The notes beneath the pieces are model-generated. The model searched no databases and was not told where the DNA came from. It saw nothing but the letters and a program-made list of their open reading frames with translations. A stretch of 9,101 bases of DNA, taken from positions 1 to 9,101 of the forward strand of contig DATJTV010000250.1 in NCBI GenBank assembly GCA_035503055.1. Direction: 5' to 3'. Positions 1 to 6,912 of the stretch are shown here, one piece after another. Positions within the stretch are counted from its first letter, which is position 1. Every line of letters starts with the position of its first letter. A program made the position numbers and the translations under genes. This stretch comes from JAKAWQ01 sp035503055. GTDB lineage: Bacteria > Pseudomonadota > Alphaproteobacteria > Acetobacterales > Acetobacteraceae.

Positions 1-1
1 C

Positions 2-1393
2 ACATCCTTCGACCTGATCGTGCTCGGCGCCGGCCCGGGCGGCTATGTCGCGGCGATCCGCGCCGCCCAGCTCGGCATGAAGACGGCGATCGTCGAGCGC
101 GAGAACCTGGGCGGCATCTGCCTCAACTGGGGCTGCATCCCCACCAAGGCGCTGCTCCGGACGAGCGAGATCAACCATCTGCTCCACCATCTGGGCGAGT
201 TCGGCTTCGCCGCCGAGAATCCACGCTTCGAGATCGAGAAAGTCGTGAAGCGCTCGCGCGCGGTCGCCAAGCAGCTTTCCTCCGGCGTCGGCTTCCTCAT
301 GAAGAAGCACAAGATCACGGTCTTCGACGCGGAAGGAAAGCTCGCCGGCAAGGGCAAGCTCCAGCTCGCGAAGAACGGCACCGCACTTCCCGCCATCGCC
401 GCTCCGCACATCATCCTTGCGACCGGCGCCCGCGCGCGCGAGCTGCCCGGGATCGAGGCGGACGGCAAGCTGATCTGGACCTACCGGCAGGCGATGGTCC
501 CGCCCGCCATGCCGAAATCGCTCCTCGTCATCGGCTCGGGCGCGATCGGCGTCGAGTTCGCGAGCTTCTATCGCGACATGGGTGCCAAGGTCACGCTGGT
601 CGAGGTTCTCGATCGCATCCTCCCCGTGGAGGACGAGGAGATCAGCGCCTTCGCCCGCAAATCCTTCGCCAAGCAGGGGATCGAGATCGCCACCGGCGCC
701 TCCGTCACCGCCGTGAAGAAAGGCGCGGACAGCGTCACCGCGACCATCGAGAGCGGCGGCGCCAAGCGCGAGCTCACCGTCGATCGGGTGATCTCGGCGA
801 TCGGCATCGTCGGCAATGTCGAGGGGATCGGCCTCGAAGGCACCGGCGTGAAGGTCGAGCGCACCCATGTCGTCATCGACGAGTTCTGCCGCACCGGCGA
901 GCCCGGCCTCTACGCGATCGGCGATCTCGTCGGCCCGCCCTGGCTCGCCCACAAGGCGATGCACGAAGGGGTGCTGTGTGTCGAGAAGATCGCGGGGCTC
1001 AACGACGTTCATCCGCTCGACACCACGAATATCCCGGGCTGCACCTATTGCCGGCCGCAAATCGCCTCGGTCGGCCTCACCGAGGCGGAGGCGAAGCGCC
1101 GCGGCCATGAGGTGCGGGTGGGCCACTTCCCCTTCATCGGCAACGGCAAGGCGATCGCCTTGGGGGAGCCGGAGGGGATGGTGAAGACGGTGTTCGACGC
1201 GAAAACCGGCGAACTCCTCGGCGCGCACATGATCGGCGCCGAGGTGACCGAGCTGATCCAGGGCTTCACCATCGCGCGCACGCTCGAGAGCACGGAGGCC
1301 GAGCTGATGGAGACCATCTTCCCCCACCCGACCGTAAGCGAGACCATGCACGAGGCGGTGCTGGATGCCTACGGCAAGGTCCTCCATATCTAA
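2..1393 (+). CDS. lpd: Dihydrolipoyl dehydrogenase (E3), 5' partial
   Basis: This flavoprotein reoxidises the dihydrolipoyl groups of 2-oxoacid dehydrogenase complexes (pyruvate, 2-oxoglutarate) with NAD+ in the cytoplasm. The reading frame is open from base 2 and begins TSFDLIVLGAGPGG, so only a few N-terminal residues are missing; the GTG at 20 lies inside the FAD-binding strand and is not the start. Counting from the visible Thr, FAD-binding GxGxxG is at 9-14 and the redox-active disulfide CLNWGC is at 40-45. The NAD-binding GSGAIG is at 178-183, with Glu201 ending the next strand, which indicates NAD rather than NADP. FAD motif GLYAIGD follows, and the C-terminal active-site HPTVSE (His442, Glu447) is intact. 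The visible 463 residues are close to full family length. It is followed after 65 nt by lipA, the enzyme that builds the lipoyl cofactor E3 acts on, which suggests the E3 of a neighbouring pyruvate dehydrogenase cluster to the left. Confidence 0.96.
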   Translation, partial: TSFDLIVLGAGPGGYVAAIRAAQLGMKTAIVERENLGGICLNWGCIPTKALLRTSEINHLLHHLGEFGFAAENPRFEIEKVVKRSRAVAKQLSSGVGFLMKKHKITVFDAEGKLAGKGKLQLAKNGTALPAIAAPHIILATGARARELPGIEADGKLIWTYRQAMVPPAMPKSLLVIGSGAIGVEFASFYRDMGAKVTLVEVLDRILPVEDEEISAFARKSFAKQGIEIATGASVTAVKKGADSVTATIESGGAKRELTVDRVISAIGIVGNVEGIGLEGTGVKVERTHVVIDEFCRTGEPGLYAIGDLVGPPWLAHKAMHEGVLCVEKIAGLNDVHPLDTTNIPGCTYCRPQIASVGLTEAEAKRRGHEVRVGHFPFIGNGKAIALGEPEGMVKTVFDAKTGELLGAHMIGAEVTELIQGFTIARTLESTEAELMETIFPHPTVSETMHEAVLDAYGKVLHI

Positions 1394-1446
1394 CCGCTGC
1401 CCCGCGCGCTTGACGCTTCCCGCCATCCCCGCCACTTCTGAGCCTC

Positions 1447-1453
1447 AGGAGGT
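1447..1453 (+). promoter_or_regulatory. Strong Shine-Dalgarno site that selects a TTG start for lipA
   Basis: AGGAGGT at 1447-1453 is a near-perfect anti-16S match. It lies 5 nt upstream of an in-frame TTG at 1459 but 17 nt upstream of the first ATG at 1471. Normal spacing (about 5-9 nt) therefore favours TTG, adding four residues (MDKA) to the ATG-initiated product. Confidence 0.7.
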
Positions 1454-1458
1454 CCGGC

Positions 1459-2448
1459 TTGGATAAGGCAATGAGCACGCGCATCGTGATCGACCATCGC
1501 GAGGGCGGCTCGGTGGCGATGGCGCGCCATCCCGAGAAGGCGCATCGCGCCGACAACCCGATCCAGCGCAAGCCGCCCTGGATCCGGGTCAAGGCGCCGA
1601 CCCACCCGATCTACCACGAGACCCGCGCGCTGATGCGCGAGAACCGCCTCGTCACCGTCTGCGAGGAGGCCGCCTGCCCGAACATCGGCGAGTGCTGGGC
1701 CAAGCGCCACGCCACCATGATGATCATGGGCGATGTCTGCACGCGCGCCTGCGGCTTCTGCAACGTGGCGACCGGCCTGCCCCGCCCGCTCGATGCGGGC
1801 GAGCCCGCCCGCGTTGCCGACGCGGTCGCCCGCCTCGGCCTCAGGCACGTGGTCATCACCTCGGTCGATCGCGACGATCTGCCGGACGGCGGCGCGGGCC
1901 ATTTCGCCGCCGTCATCCGCGCCCTGCGCGCCGAGGCCCCCGGCACTTCGGTCGAGGTGCTGACGCCCGACTTCCTGCGCAAGCCAGGCGCGATCGAGCG
2001 CGTGGTGGAGGCCCGCCCGGACGTCTTCAACCACAATCTCGAGACCGTGCCGCGCCTCTATCCCACCATCCGTCCCGGCGCGCGCTACTACCAGTCGCTC
2101 CGCCTGCTCGACCGCGCGAAGACGCTCGATCCAACTCTCTTCACCAAGTCGGGGCTGATGGTCGGCCTCGGCGAGGAACGCGCGGAAATCCTCCAGGTGA
2201 TGGACGATCTCCGCGTCGCCGGCGTCGATTTCCTGACCATCGGCCAGTACCTCCAGCCGACGGTGAAGCACGCCGCCGTGGCGCGCTTCGTCCCGCCCGA
2301 GGAATTCGCCGAATATGCCGCACTCGCGCGCGGCAAGGGATTCCTCCTCGTCAGCGCCTCGCCCCTCACCCGCAGCTCCTATCACGCGGACGACGATTTC
2401 GCCGCGCTCAGGGCAGCGCGGGCCAAAGAGGTCGCGGCGGCCTCGTAG
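1459..2448 (+). CDS. lipA: Lipoyl synthase
   Basis: This radical SAM enzyme inserts two sulfur atoms into protein-bound octanoyl groups to give lipoyl cofactors on E2 subunits and the glycine cleavage H protein. Numbered from the TTG start, the auxiliary-cluster motif CEEAACPNIGEC gives Cys68, Cys73 and Cys79. The radical SAM motif CTRACGFC gives Cys94, Cys98 and Cys101. The C-terminal RSSYHA motif (from residue 305) supplies the conserved serine ligand of the auxiliary cluster. All hallmarks are intact and the 329-residue length is normal. The TTG at 1459 is preferred on ribosome-binding-site spacing; the alternative is ATG at 1471. It lies 65 nt after lpd and 8 nt before the COQ10-like gene, consistent with cotranscription. 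The adjacent lpd and lipA link cofactor synthesis to its user. Confidence 0.97.
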   Translation: MDKAMSTRIVIDHREGGSVAMARHPEKAHRADNPIQRKPPWIRVKAPTHPIYHETRALMRENRLVTVCEEAACPNIGECWAKRHATMMIMGDVCTRACGFCNVATGLPRPLDAGEPARVADAVARLGLRHVVITSVDRDDLPDGGAGHFAAVIRALRAEAPGTSVEVLTPDFLRKPGAIERVVEARPDVFNHNLETVPRLYPTIRPGARYYQSLRLLDRAKTLDPTLFTKSGLMVGLGEERAEILQVMDDLRVAGVDFLTIGQYLQPTVKHAAVARFVPPEEFAEYAALARGKGFLLVSASPLTRSSYHADDDFAALRAARAKEVAAAS

Positions 2449-2456
2449 CGCGCGCA

Positions 2457-2948
2457 ATGCCGACATACGCGGAGCGCACGCTGATTCCCTACCGACCCGA
2501 TCAGCTCTTCGATCTGGTGGCCGACGTCGGCGAGTACCCGCGCTTCCTCCCCTGGTGCGTCGGGGCGCGCGTGCGCACCCGCTCCGAGAGCGCGCTGGTG
2601 GCGGATCTCACGATCGGCTTCGGCCCCTTCCGCGAGAGCTTCACCAGCCGCGTGGCGCTCGAGCGCCCGCGCCGCATCCGCGTTGCCTACGAGAACGGCC
2701 CGTTCCGCTTTCTCAACAACGAGTGGGCGTTCCTGCCCGGCCCCCAAGCCTGCCCCGGCGGCTGCGAGGTTGATTTCTTCGTCGCCTTCGAATTCCGCAG
2801 CCGCATCTTGCAAAAAGCCGTGGGCGTCGTCTTCGGCGAGGCGGTGCGGCGGATGGTGAAGGCCTTCCGCAAGCGGGCGGGCGAGGTCTATGGCCCGCCC
2901 TCCGCCGCGCTCGAAGCGGCCGCCGCCCCGAAGGCCCTCGCGCGCTGA
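2457..2948 (+). CDS. COQ10/RatA-type START-domain protein (polyketide cyclase-like)
   Basis: A 163-residue single-domain protein. The start MPTYAERTLIPYRPDQLFDLVADVGEYP, followed by FLPWC, is the N-terminal strand and helix of COQ10-like START/SRPBCC proteins. The later FRFLNNEWAF and CEVDFFVAFEFRS strands and a long C-terminal helix (about residues 118-145, containing VVFGEAVRRMVKAF) complete the fold. Family members bind ubiquinone and support respiratory electron transfer. Database labels often call bacterial members 'RatA toxin' after the E. coli homologue, but nothing here indicates toxin activity and no RatB partner is adjacent. The start is the only ATG in the 8-nt gap after lipA. No good Shine-Dalgarno site is visible, so translation may be coupled to lipA. 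The Ala/Pro-rich tail (from about residue 147) is probably disordered. The lipA-coq10-like adjacency is recurrent in alphaproteobacteria. Confidence 0.88.
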   Translation: MPTYAERTLIPYRPDQLFDLVADVGEYPRFLPWCVGARVRTRSESALVADLTIGFGPFRESFTSRVALERPRRIRVAYENGPFRFLNNEWAFLPGPQACPGGCEVDFFVAFEFRSRILQKAVGVVFGEAVRRMVKAFRKRAGEVYGPPSAALEAAAAPKALAR

Positions 2949-2979
2949 TTTTGCTCGCCGCTACGAAAAGGATGATGAA

Positions 2980-4059
2980 ATGGCCTACGCGCCGCCGAAG
3001 CCGGATCCGTCGCTACCGCCCGTCCGGGTCAACCTCTACTCCGACACGCAAACCAAGCCGACTGCCGCGATGCGCGCGGCGATCGCGGCCGCCGAGGTGG
3101 GCGACGAGCAGGCGGGCCAGGACCCCACCGTCAACCGCCTCTGCGAGCGGATGGCGTCGCTTCTCGGCAAGGAGGCGGCAATCTTCCTGCCCTCCGGAAC
3201 CATGTGCAACGAGGTGGCGATCCTCACCCATTGCCGCCCCGGCGACGAGATTCTCGCCCACAAGACCGCGCATATCGCGACCGCCGAGGGCGGCGCGCCC
3301 TGGGCGCTCGCCGGCGCGCGTGTCGTGCCGCTCGAAGGCCCGCACGGCACCTTCGATGTCGCGACCCTCGAGGCCGGGCTGCGCCCGCGCACCCGCTACG
3401 CGCCGCCGCAGGCGCTCGTCGCCGTCGAGCAGACCTCGAATCTGGGCGGCGGCGCGGTCTGGCCGCTCGCAGCACTCGGCGCCGTCGCCGAGGCCGCGCA
3501 CCGGGCCGGCCTCGCCACCCACATGGATGGCGCCCGGCTGATGAATGCGGTCGTCGCGAGTGGGGTTCCCGCCCACGAGATGGCCGCCGGCTACGACAGC
3601 GTCTGGCTCGATTTCACCAAGGGCCTCGGCGCGCCGCTGGGCGCCGTCCTCGCCGGCTCGGCTTCCTTCATCGACGCCGCCTGGCGGTGGAAGCAGCGGC
3701 TCGGCGGCTCGATGCGCCAGGGCGGCATCTGCGCCGCCGGCTGCCTCTACGCGCTCGACCACAATATCGAGCGCCTCGCCGAGGACCACGAGAACGCCAA
3801 GGCGCTCGCCCGCGGCCTCGCCCAGATCCCCGGGATCACGGTCGAGCCGCCCGAGACCAACCTCGTCTTCTTCGACACCTCGGGCACCGGCATGACGGCC
3901 GACGCGCTCGCCGGGCGCGCCGTTCGCCAGGGCGTGCGCATCTCCACCATGGGGAAATTCCGCGGCCGCGCCTGCCTCCATCTCGATATCGACCGCGCCG
4001 GCGTCGAGGAGGCGCTCGGCGTGCTGCGCGCGGCGGCGGCGGCCGAGATGGCGGCCTGA
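2980..4059 (+). CDS. ltaE: Low-specificity L-threonine aldolase family protein (PLP, fold type I)
   Basis: A PLP enzyme predicted to cleave threonine or allo-threonine (and other beta-hydroxy amino acids) to glycine plus an aldehyde in the cytosol. The start is ATG 2980, with AAGGA at 2968-2972 and a 7-nt spacer; the frame is open further upstream, but those codons overlap the previous gene and look unlike protein. In the 359-residue product, YSDTQTKPT (20-28) is the N-terminal substrate-side motif. AHIATAEGG holds His98, the likely PLP-stacking residue. HMDGARL (181-187) contains the PLP-contacting Asp183 and Arg186, and DFTKGLGAPLGA contains the Schiff-base Lys214. Length is at the upper end of the family. 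It sits 31 nt after the COQ10-like gene and 10 nt before pncC, interrupting a pair usually found closer together. Exact substrate preference cannot be read from sequence; another beta-eliminating lyase-type activity is possible. Confidence 0.9.
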   Translation: MAYAPPKPDPSLPPVRVNLYSDTQTKPTAAMRAAIAAAEVGDEQAGQDPTVNRLCERMASLLGKEAAIFLPSGTMCNEVAILTHCRPGDEILAHKTAHIATAEGGAPWALAGARVVPLEGPHGTFDVATLEAGLRPRTRYAPPQALVAVEQTSNLGGGAVWPLAALGAVAEAAHRAGLATHMDGARLMNAVVASGVPAHEMAAGYDSVWLDFTKGLGAPLGAVLAGSASFIDAAWRWKQRLGGSMRQGGICAAGCLYALDHNIERLAEDHENAKALARGLAQIPGITVEPPETNLVFFDTSGTGMTADALAGRAVRQGVRISTMGKFRGRACLHLDIDRAGVEEALGVLRAAAAAEMAA

Positions 4060-4069
4060 GCGAACCCTC

Positions 4070-4576
4070 ATGCTGAGCGAGGCGGTGCTGGGCGAGGCCG
4101 CCGCCCTGCTCGCGCTCTGCCGCGTGCGCGGCCTCAAGCTCGCGGCAGCCGAAAGCTGCACCGGCGGGCTTGTCGCGGCCGTGCTCACGTCCATCCCCGG
4201 CTCGTCGGATGTGTTCGAGCGGGGCTTCGTCACCTACTCGAACGAGGCCAAGGAGACGATGCTCGGCGTGCCCGCCGCGCTGATCGAACGCGAGGGCGCG
4301 GTGAGCGAGGCGGTTGCGAAGGAGATGGCGGCGGGTGCGATCCGCAACTCCTCCGCCAGCCTCGCCGTATCGATCACCGGCGTCGCCGGGCCGGGCGGCG
4401 GCACACCGCAGAAGCCCGTCGGCCTGGTCTGGCTCGGCGCGGCGCGCTTCGGCGGCGAGGTGCGGAGCGAGCGGCATCTCTTCCCCGGCGACCGCGCCGC
4501 GGTCCGCGCGGCGAGCGTCGCCGCCGCGCTCGCGCTCCTCGCCGCGATGGCCGAACCGCTTCCGCCCTCCGGATGA
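4070..4576 (+). CDS. pncC: Nicotinamide-nucleotide amidohydrolase (CinA C-terminal domain, PncC)
   Basis: This family deamidates nicotinamide mononucleotide to nicotinic acid mononucleotide, recycling the NMN made by NAD-dependent DNA ligase and other NAD consumers. The 168-residue product is the stand-alone CinA C-terminal domain; the N-terminal MoCF/COG1058 domain of full CinA is absent. Diagnostic motifs are AAAESCTGGL (Ser29 in the ESCTGG active-site loop), FVTYSNEAK (Tyr56 to Lys61) and SITGVAGPGGG (101-111). The PVGLVW strand follows at 116-121. Start ATG 4070 is 10 nt after the aldolase stop. The stop codon overlaps the next start as ATGA (4573-4576), so translation of the flavoprotein downstream is probably coupled. 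No cinA competence or recA neighbour is visible. Confidence 0.93.
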   Translation: MLSEAVLGEAAALLALCRVRGLKLAAAESCTGGLVAAVLTSIPGSSDVFERGFVTYSNEAKETMLGVPAALIEREGAVSEAVAKEMAAGAIRNSSASLAVSITGVAGPGGGTPQKPVGLVWLGAARFGGEVRSERHLFPGDRAAVRAASVAAALALLAAMAEPLPPSG

Positions 4577-5832
4577 CCGACTGCGACGTGGTTGTCGTCG
4601 GCGCGGGCGTCGCCGGCCTCGCGGCCGCCACGACGCTCGCCGCCGCCGGCAAAGCCGCGATCGTGCTCGAGGCGAGCGAGCGCGTCGGCGGCCGCGCCTG
4701 GACCGTTCATCCGCCCTCGCTCGGCGGGGCCTGGTTCGACATGGGCGCCCTCCTGCTGCACGCGGCCGAGCGCAACCCGCTCGTCGCGATCGCCAAGCGC
4801 GCCGGAGAGAAACTGAGGCAGCCGACGGAGATGCGCGAGGAGCGCACCTTCGTCGGCACGCGCCCCGCCGATCCCGCGGAGCTCGCCGACTACGAAGGCG
4901 CCTGGGACCGCTTCACCGCCAAGGCCGACGAGCTTCTATCCGCCTCCGATTTGCCGCTTGCCGCCGTCGCGGCCCAGCTTCCCGACGATCCGTGGGCGCT
5001 CACCGTCGAGGCCTGGGAAGGCCCGGTGATCTGCGCCGCCGACGCGGCCGATTTCAGCCTCCGCGACTGGCGCACCAACGCGCTCTCGGGCAGCAACCTG
5101 GTGCCCGAGGGCGGGATCGGCGCCTTCGTCGCCCGGCGGCTCGCCGCCGGCCTCGACATCCGCCTCGCCACGCCGGTACGCCGCATCGCGTGGGGCGGTC
5201 CCGTCAGCGTCGAGACGAGCGCCGGCACGCTCCGCGCCCGAAGCGCGATCGTCACGGTCTCGACGGGCGTCCTTGCCGCGGGGACGCTGGCTTTCGATCC
5301 CGCCCTCCCCGCCCTCCACCAAGCCGCCATCGCCGCCCTGCCGATGGGGCTTGCCACGAAGATCGTGCTGCCCGCCAAGACCGAGGACCGGCTCGACCTT
5401 CCTCCGCACTGCCTGGTCGATCATCGGGTCGAGAGAGCGGGCGAGCCGATGATGATCTTCCAGTGCTGGCCCTACGGGCGGGACTATGTGCAGGGGTGGG
5501 TCGGCGGCCGCATCGCCTGGGCGCTGGCGCGCGAAGGCGACGATGCCGTCGCGGACTTCGCCCGCGCGCAGCTCCGCCGCCTCTTCGGCGCCCGGATCGA
5601 CCGCGTTTTCGGCCCGGCCGCGCTCGTCAGCCACTGGGAGAGCGACCCCTGGGTCCGCGGCGCCTACTGCTACGCCCGGCCCGGCCAGGCCGCGGCGCGC
5701 GCCCGCCTCGCCGAGCCGCTCGCCGGCGGACGGTTGATCTTTGCCGGCGAAGCCTGCCACGAAGGGCTCGCGGGCACGCTCGGCGGAGCCTGGGAGAGCG
5801 GAGAAAGGGCAGCGCGGCTGGCAATGCAATGA
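4573..5832 (+). CDS. FAD-dependent amine oxidase-like oxidoreductase
   Basis: A 419-residue flavoprotein of the flavin-containing monoamine oxidase superfamily, probably oxidising an amine to an imine with release of peroxide; the substrate is not deducible. The N-terminal VVVVGAGVAGLAAA holds GxGxxG (10-15), and Glu33 in VLEASERVGGRAW binds the FAD ribose. The GGRAW loop (39-43) is typical of the family. A central substrate domain contains VPEGGIGAFV (positions about 177-186). The C-terminal FAD motif LIFAGEACHEGLAGTLGGAWESG (from about 388) is canonical. There is no signal peptide, so a cytoplasmic location is expected. It shares ATGA overlaps with genes on both sides (pncC before, S49 peptidase after), implying one tightly coupled translational unit. 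Related desaturases and protoporphyrinogen-oxidase-like proteins share these motifs, so the precise reaction is uncertain. Confidence 0.85.
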   Translation: MTDCDVVVVGAGVAGLAAATTLAAAGKAAIVLEASERVGGRAWTVHPPSLGGAWFDMGALLLHAAERNPLVAIAKRAGEKLRQPTEMREERTFVGTRPADPAELADYEGAWDRFTAKADELLSASDLPLAAVAAQLPDDPWALTVEAWEGPVICAADAADFSLRDWRTNALSGSNLVPEGGIGAFVARRLAAGLDIRLATPVRRIAWGGPVSVETSAGTLRARSAIVTVSTGVLAAGTLAFDPALPALHQAAIAALPMGLATKIVLPAKTEDRLDLPPHCLVDHRVERAGEPMMIFQCWPYGRDYVQGWVGGRIAWALAREGDDAVADFARAQLRRLFGARIDRVFGPAALVSHWESDPWVRGAYCYARPGQAAARARLAEPLAGGRLIFAGEACHEGLAGTLGGAWESGERAARLAMQ

Positions 5833-6623
5833 GCGGGCTCATGTTCTGGCGCAAGCCGCGGATCAACGTGATCGTCCTGCACGGGATGATCGCTTCCCGC
5901 ATCGGGAGCCTCAACCTCGCCTCGGCCGCGCCGCTGATCGAGAAGGGCTTTGCCTCCGCCCGCGGCCGGCCGGTGATCCTCGATATCGAGAGCCCCGGCG
6001 GCTCGCCCGTGCAGTCCGACCTCATCGCGAGCCTGATCCGCCGGCGCGCCGAGAAGGCGAAGGTCGAGGTGCACGCCGTCATCGGCGACGTCGGCGCGTC
6101 GGGCGGCTACTGGATCGCCTGCGCCGCCGATCAGATCCACGCCAACCCGATGAGCCTCGTCGCCTCGATCGGCGTGCGCGGCGGCGGCTTCGGCTTCTCC
6201 GACCTCATCGCCCGCATCGGCGTCGAGCGCCGGCTCTACACGGCGGGCGCCCACAAGGCGCGCCTCGACCCGTTCCGTCCCGAAGAGCCCGACGACATCG
6301 CCTACGTGAACGACCTGCTTGCGGCCCTCCACACGAGGTTCAAGGACTGGGTGCGCGAGCGCCGCGCGGGAAAATTGAAGGGCGGGGAAGAGGAAATCTT
6401 CGACGGCGCGGCGATGCTCGGCGAGCGCGGCCTGGCGCTTGGGCTGATCGACGGGTTTTCCGACATCGACAGCCTCGTCCACACCCTGGGCGGCGACAAG
6501 GCGCGCGCCCGCACGCTGCGCCCGCGCCCGCGCGGGTTGCTCCGCCGCATCCCGCGCCTTCTCGCCGACGCGACGCTCGATGCGATCGAGGAACGGGCCG
6601 CGCGCGGCGGGATTTTTTCCTGA
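5829..6623 (+). CDS. S49 family serine peptidase, short SppA-like
   Basis: A 264-residue Ser/Lys-dyad peptidase of the SppA/SohB family, whose members degrade cleaved signal peptides or other membrane-associated peptides. The oxyanion region ILDIESPGGSP is at 50-60. The nucleophile is Ser91 in GDVGASGGYWIACAAD, and the likely general base is Lys143 in GAHKARLDPFRPEE. The 52-residue spacing equals that of B. subtilis SppA (Ser147/Lys199). Unlike canonical SppA there is no N-terminal membrane anchor: only about 10 residues precede the first strand (INVIVLHGMI), so this appears to be a single-domain, cytoplasmic or peripherally bound form. The C-terminus is Arg-rich (RPRPRGLLRRIPRL, about 231-244) and may associate with membrane. 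Start ATG 5829 overlaps the oxidase stop as ATGA. It is the last intact gene of the + strand operon. Confidence 0.9.
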   Translation: MSGLMFWRKPRINVIVLHGMIASRIGSLNLASAAPLIEKGFASARGRPVILDIESPGGSPVQSDLIASLIRRRAEKAKVEVHAVIGDVGASGGYWIACAADQIHANPMSLVASIGVRGGGFGFSDLIARIGVERRLYTAGAHKARLDPFRPEEPDDIAYVNDLLAALHTRFKDWVRERRAGKLKGGEEEIFDGAAMLGERGLALGLIDGFSDIDSLVHTLGGDKARARTLRPRPRGLLRRIPRLLADATLDAIEERAARGGIFS

Positions 6624-6837
6624 CGGCTTCGCTTCCGGTGGCGCTGGTCGAGCCGAGCCTGGAGCGACTTCCGGGCTACGTGGCGGCATTCCGCGCGTTC
6701 TCGTCACCTGTGACGACGACAATTTGGCGTCATGCCGGGTGATCGAGGCCAATGGCGGCGTCGCCGCGGGAGACGCGTACGATCCCGAGCATCCGGGGAA
6801 GCGCAAGCTTCTGTTCCGGGTGAGCACCGAAGCATGA
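6620..6837 (+). pseudogene. GNAT-family acetyltransferase relic with internal deletion and frameshift
   Basis: Two fragments of one acetyltransferase sit next to each other in different frames. In the frame of base 6620, translation gives TASLPVALVEPSLERLPGYV (about 6623-6682), resembling the N-terminus of a GNAT protein. From about 6685, in the next frame, GIPRVLVTCDDDNLASCRVI followed by EANGG and ending KRKLLFRVSTEA (stop 6835-6837) matches the C-terminal part, where family members have an 'LVTCDDDN.AS..VIEANGG' segment. The central part with the acetyl-CoA-binding motif (R/QxxGxG/A) is missing: about 73 codons remain of a protein normally about 160-190 residues. The probable old start is now CTG at 6620, overlapping the peptidase stop as CTGA. 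This mirrors the ATGA overlaps upstream and suggests loss of an ATG. Presumed non-functional. Confidence 0.7.
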
Positions 6838-6844
6838 AACCGGC

Positions 6845-6891
6845 CCCCGGGGGGGGACAGGGCGCTCTGCGGCGCTGTCCCCCCGGGTTTT
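6845..6891 (+). terminator. GC-rich hairpin with short T-run, probable end of the + strand operon
   Basis: GGGGGGACAG (6851-6860) pairs with CTGTCCCCCC (6875-6884) in a 10-bp perfect stem. CCC (6846-6848) can extend it with GGG (6885-6887) across a two-base bulge. TTTT follows at 6888-6891. It lies directly after the GNAT relic and before the convergent peptidase gene. The T-run is short and the reverse strand has only TTT, so it should work mainly for + strand transcripts. Confidence 0.65.
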
Positions 6892-6912
6892 GCGTTACGA
6901 TGTTGATAAGGT

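Noticed and set aside
1410..1438. TTGACG resembling a -35 box between lpd and lipA
   Set aside because: No acceptable -10 hexamer occurs at 16-18 nt spacing, and the short gap suggests cotranscription.
2457..2948. Reading the START-domain gene as a RatA-type toxin of a toxin-antitoxin system
   Set aside because: No antitoxin-like partner is adjacent, and the lpd-lipA context fits the quinone-binding COQ10 role better.
3013..4233. Long minus-strand open frame (406 codons) opposite the threonine aldolase
   Set aside because: It is a shadow of a GC-rich coding strand: low-complexity Arg/Ala/Gly composition, no recognisable motif, and the + strand gene has all catalytic residues.
4936..5829. 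Minus-strand open frame (297 codons) opposite the amine oxidase
   Set aside because: It is a compositional shadow of a well-supported flavoprotein gene, without start signals or motifs of its own.
6901..6909. TGTTGATAA, one mismatch from a DnaA box (reverse of TTATCAACA), 6 nt from parS
   Set aside because: A single imperfect 9-mer is expected by chance; there is no cluster of boxes and no AT-rich unwinding region, so it is not called an origin.
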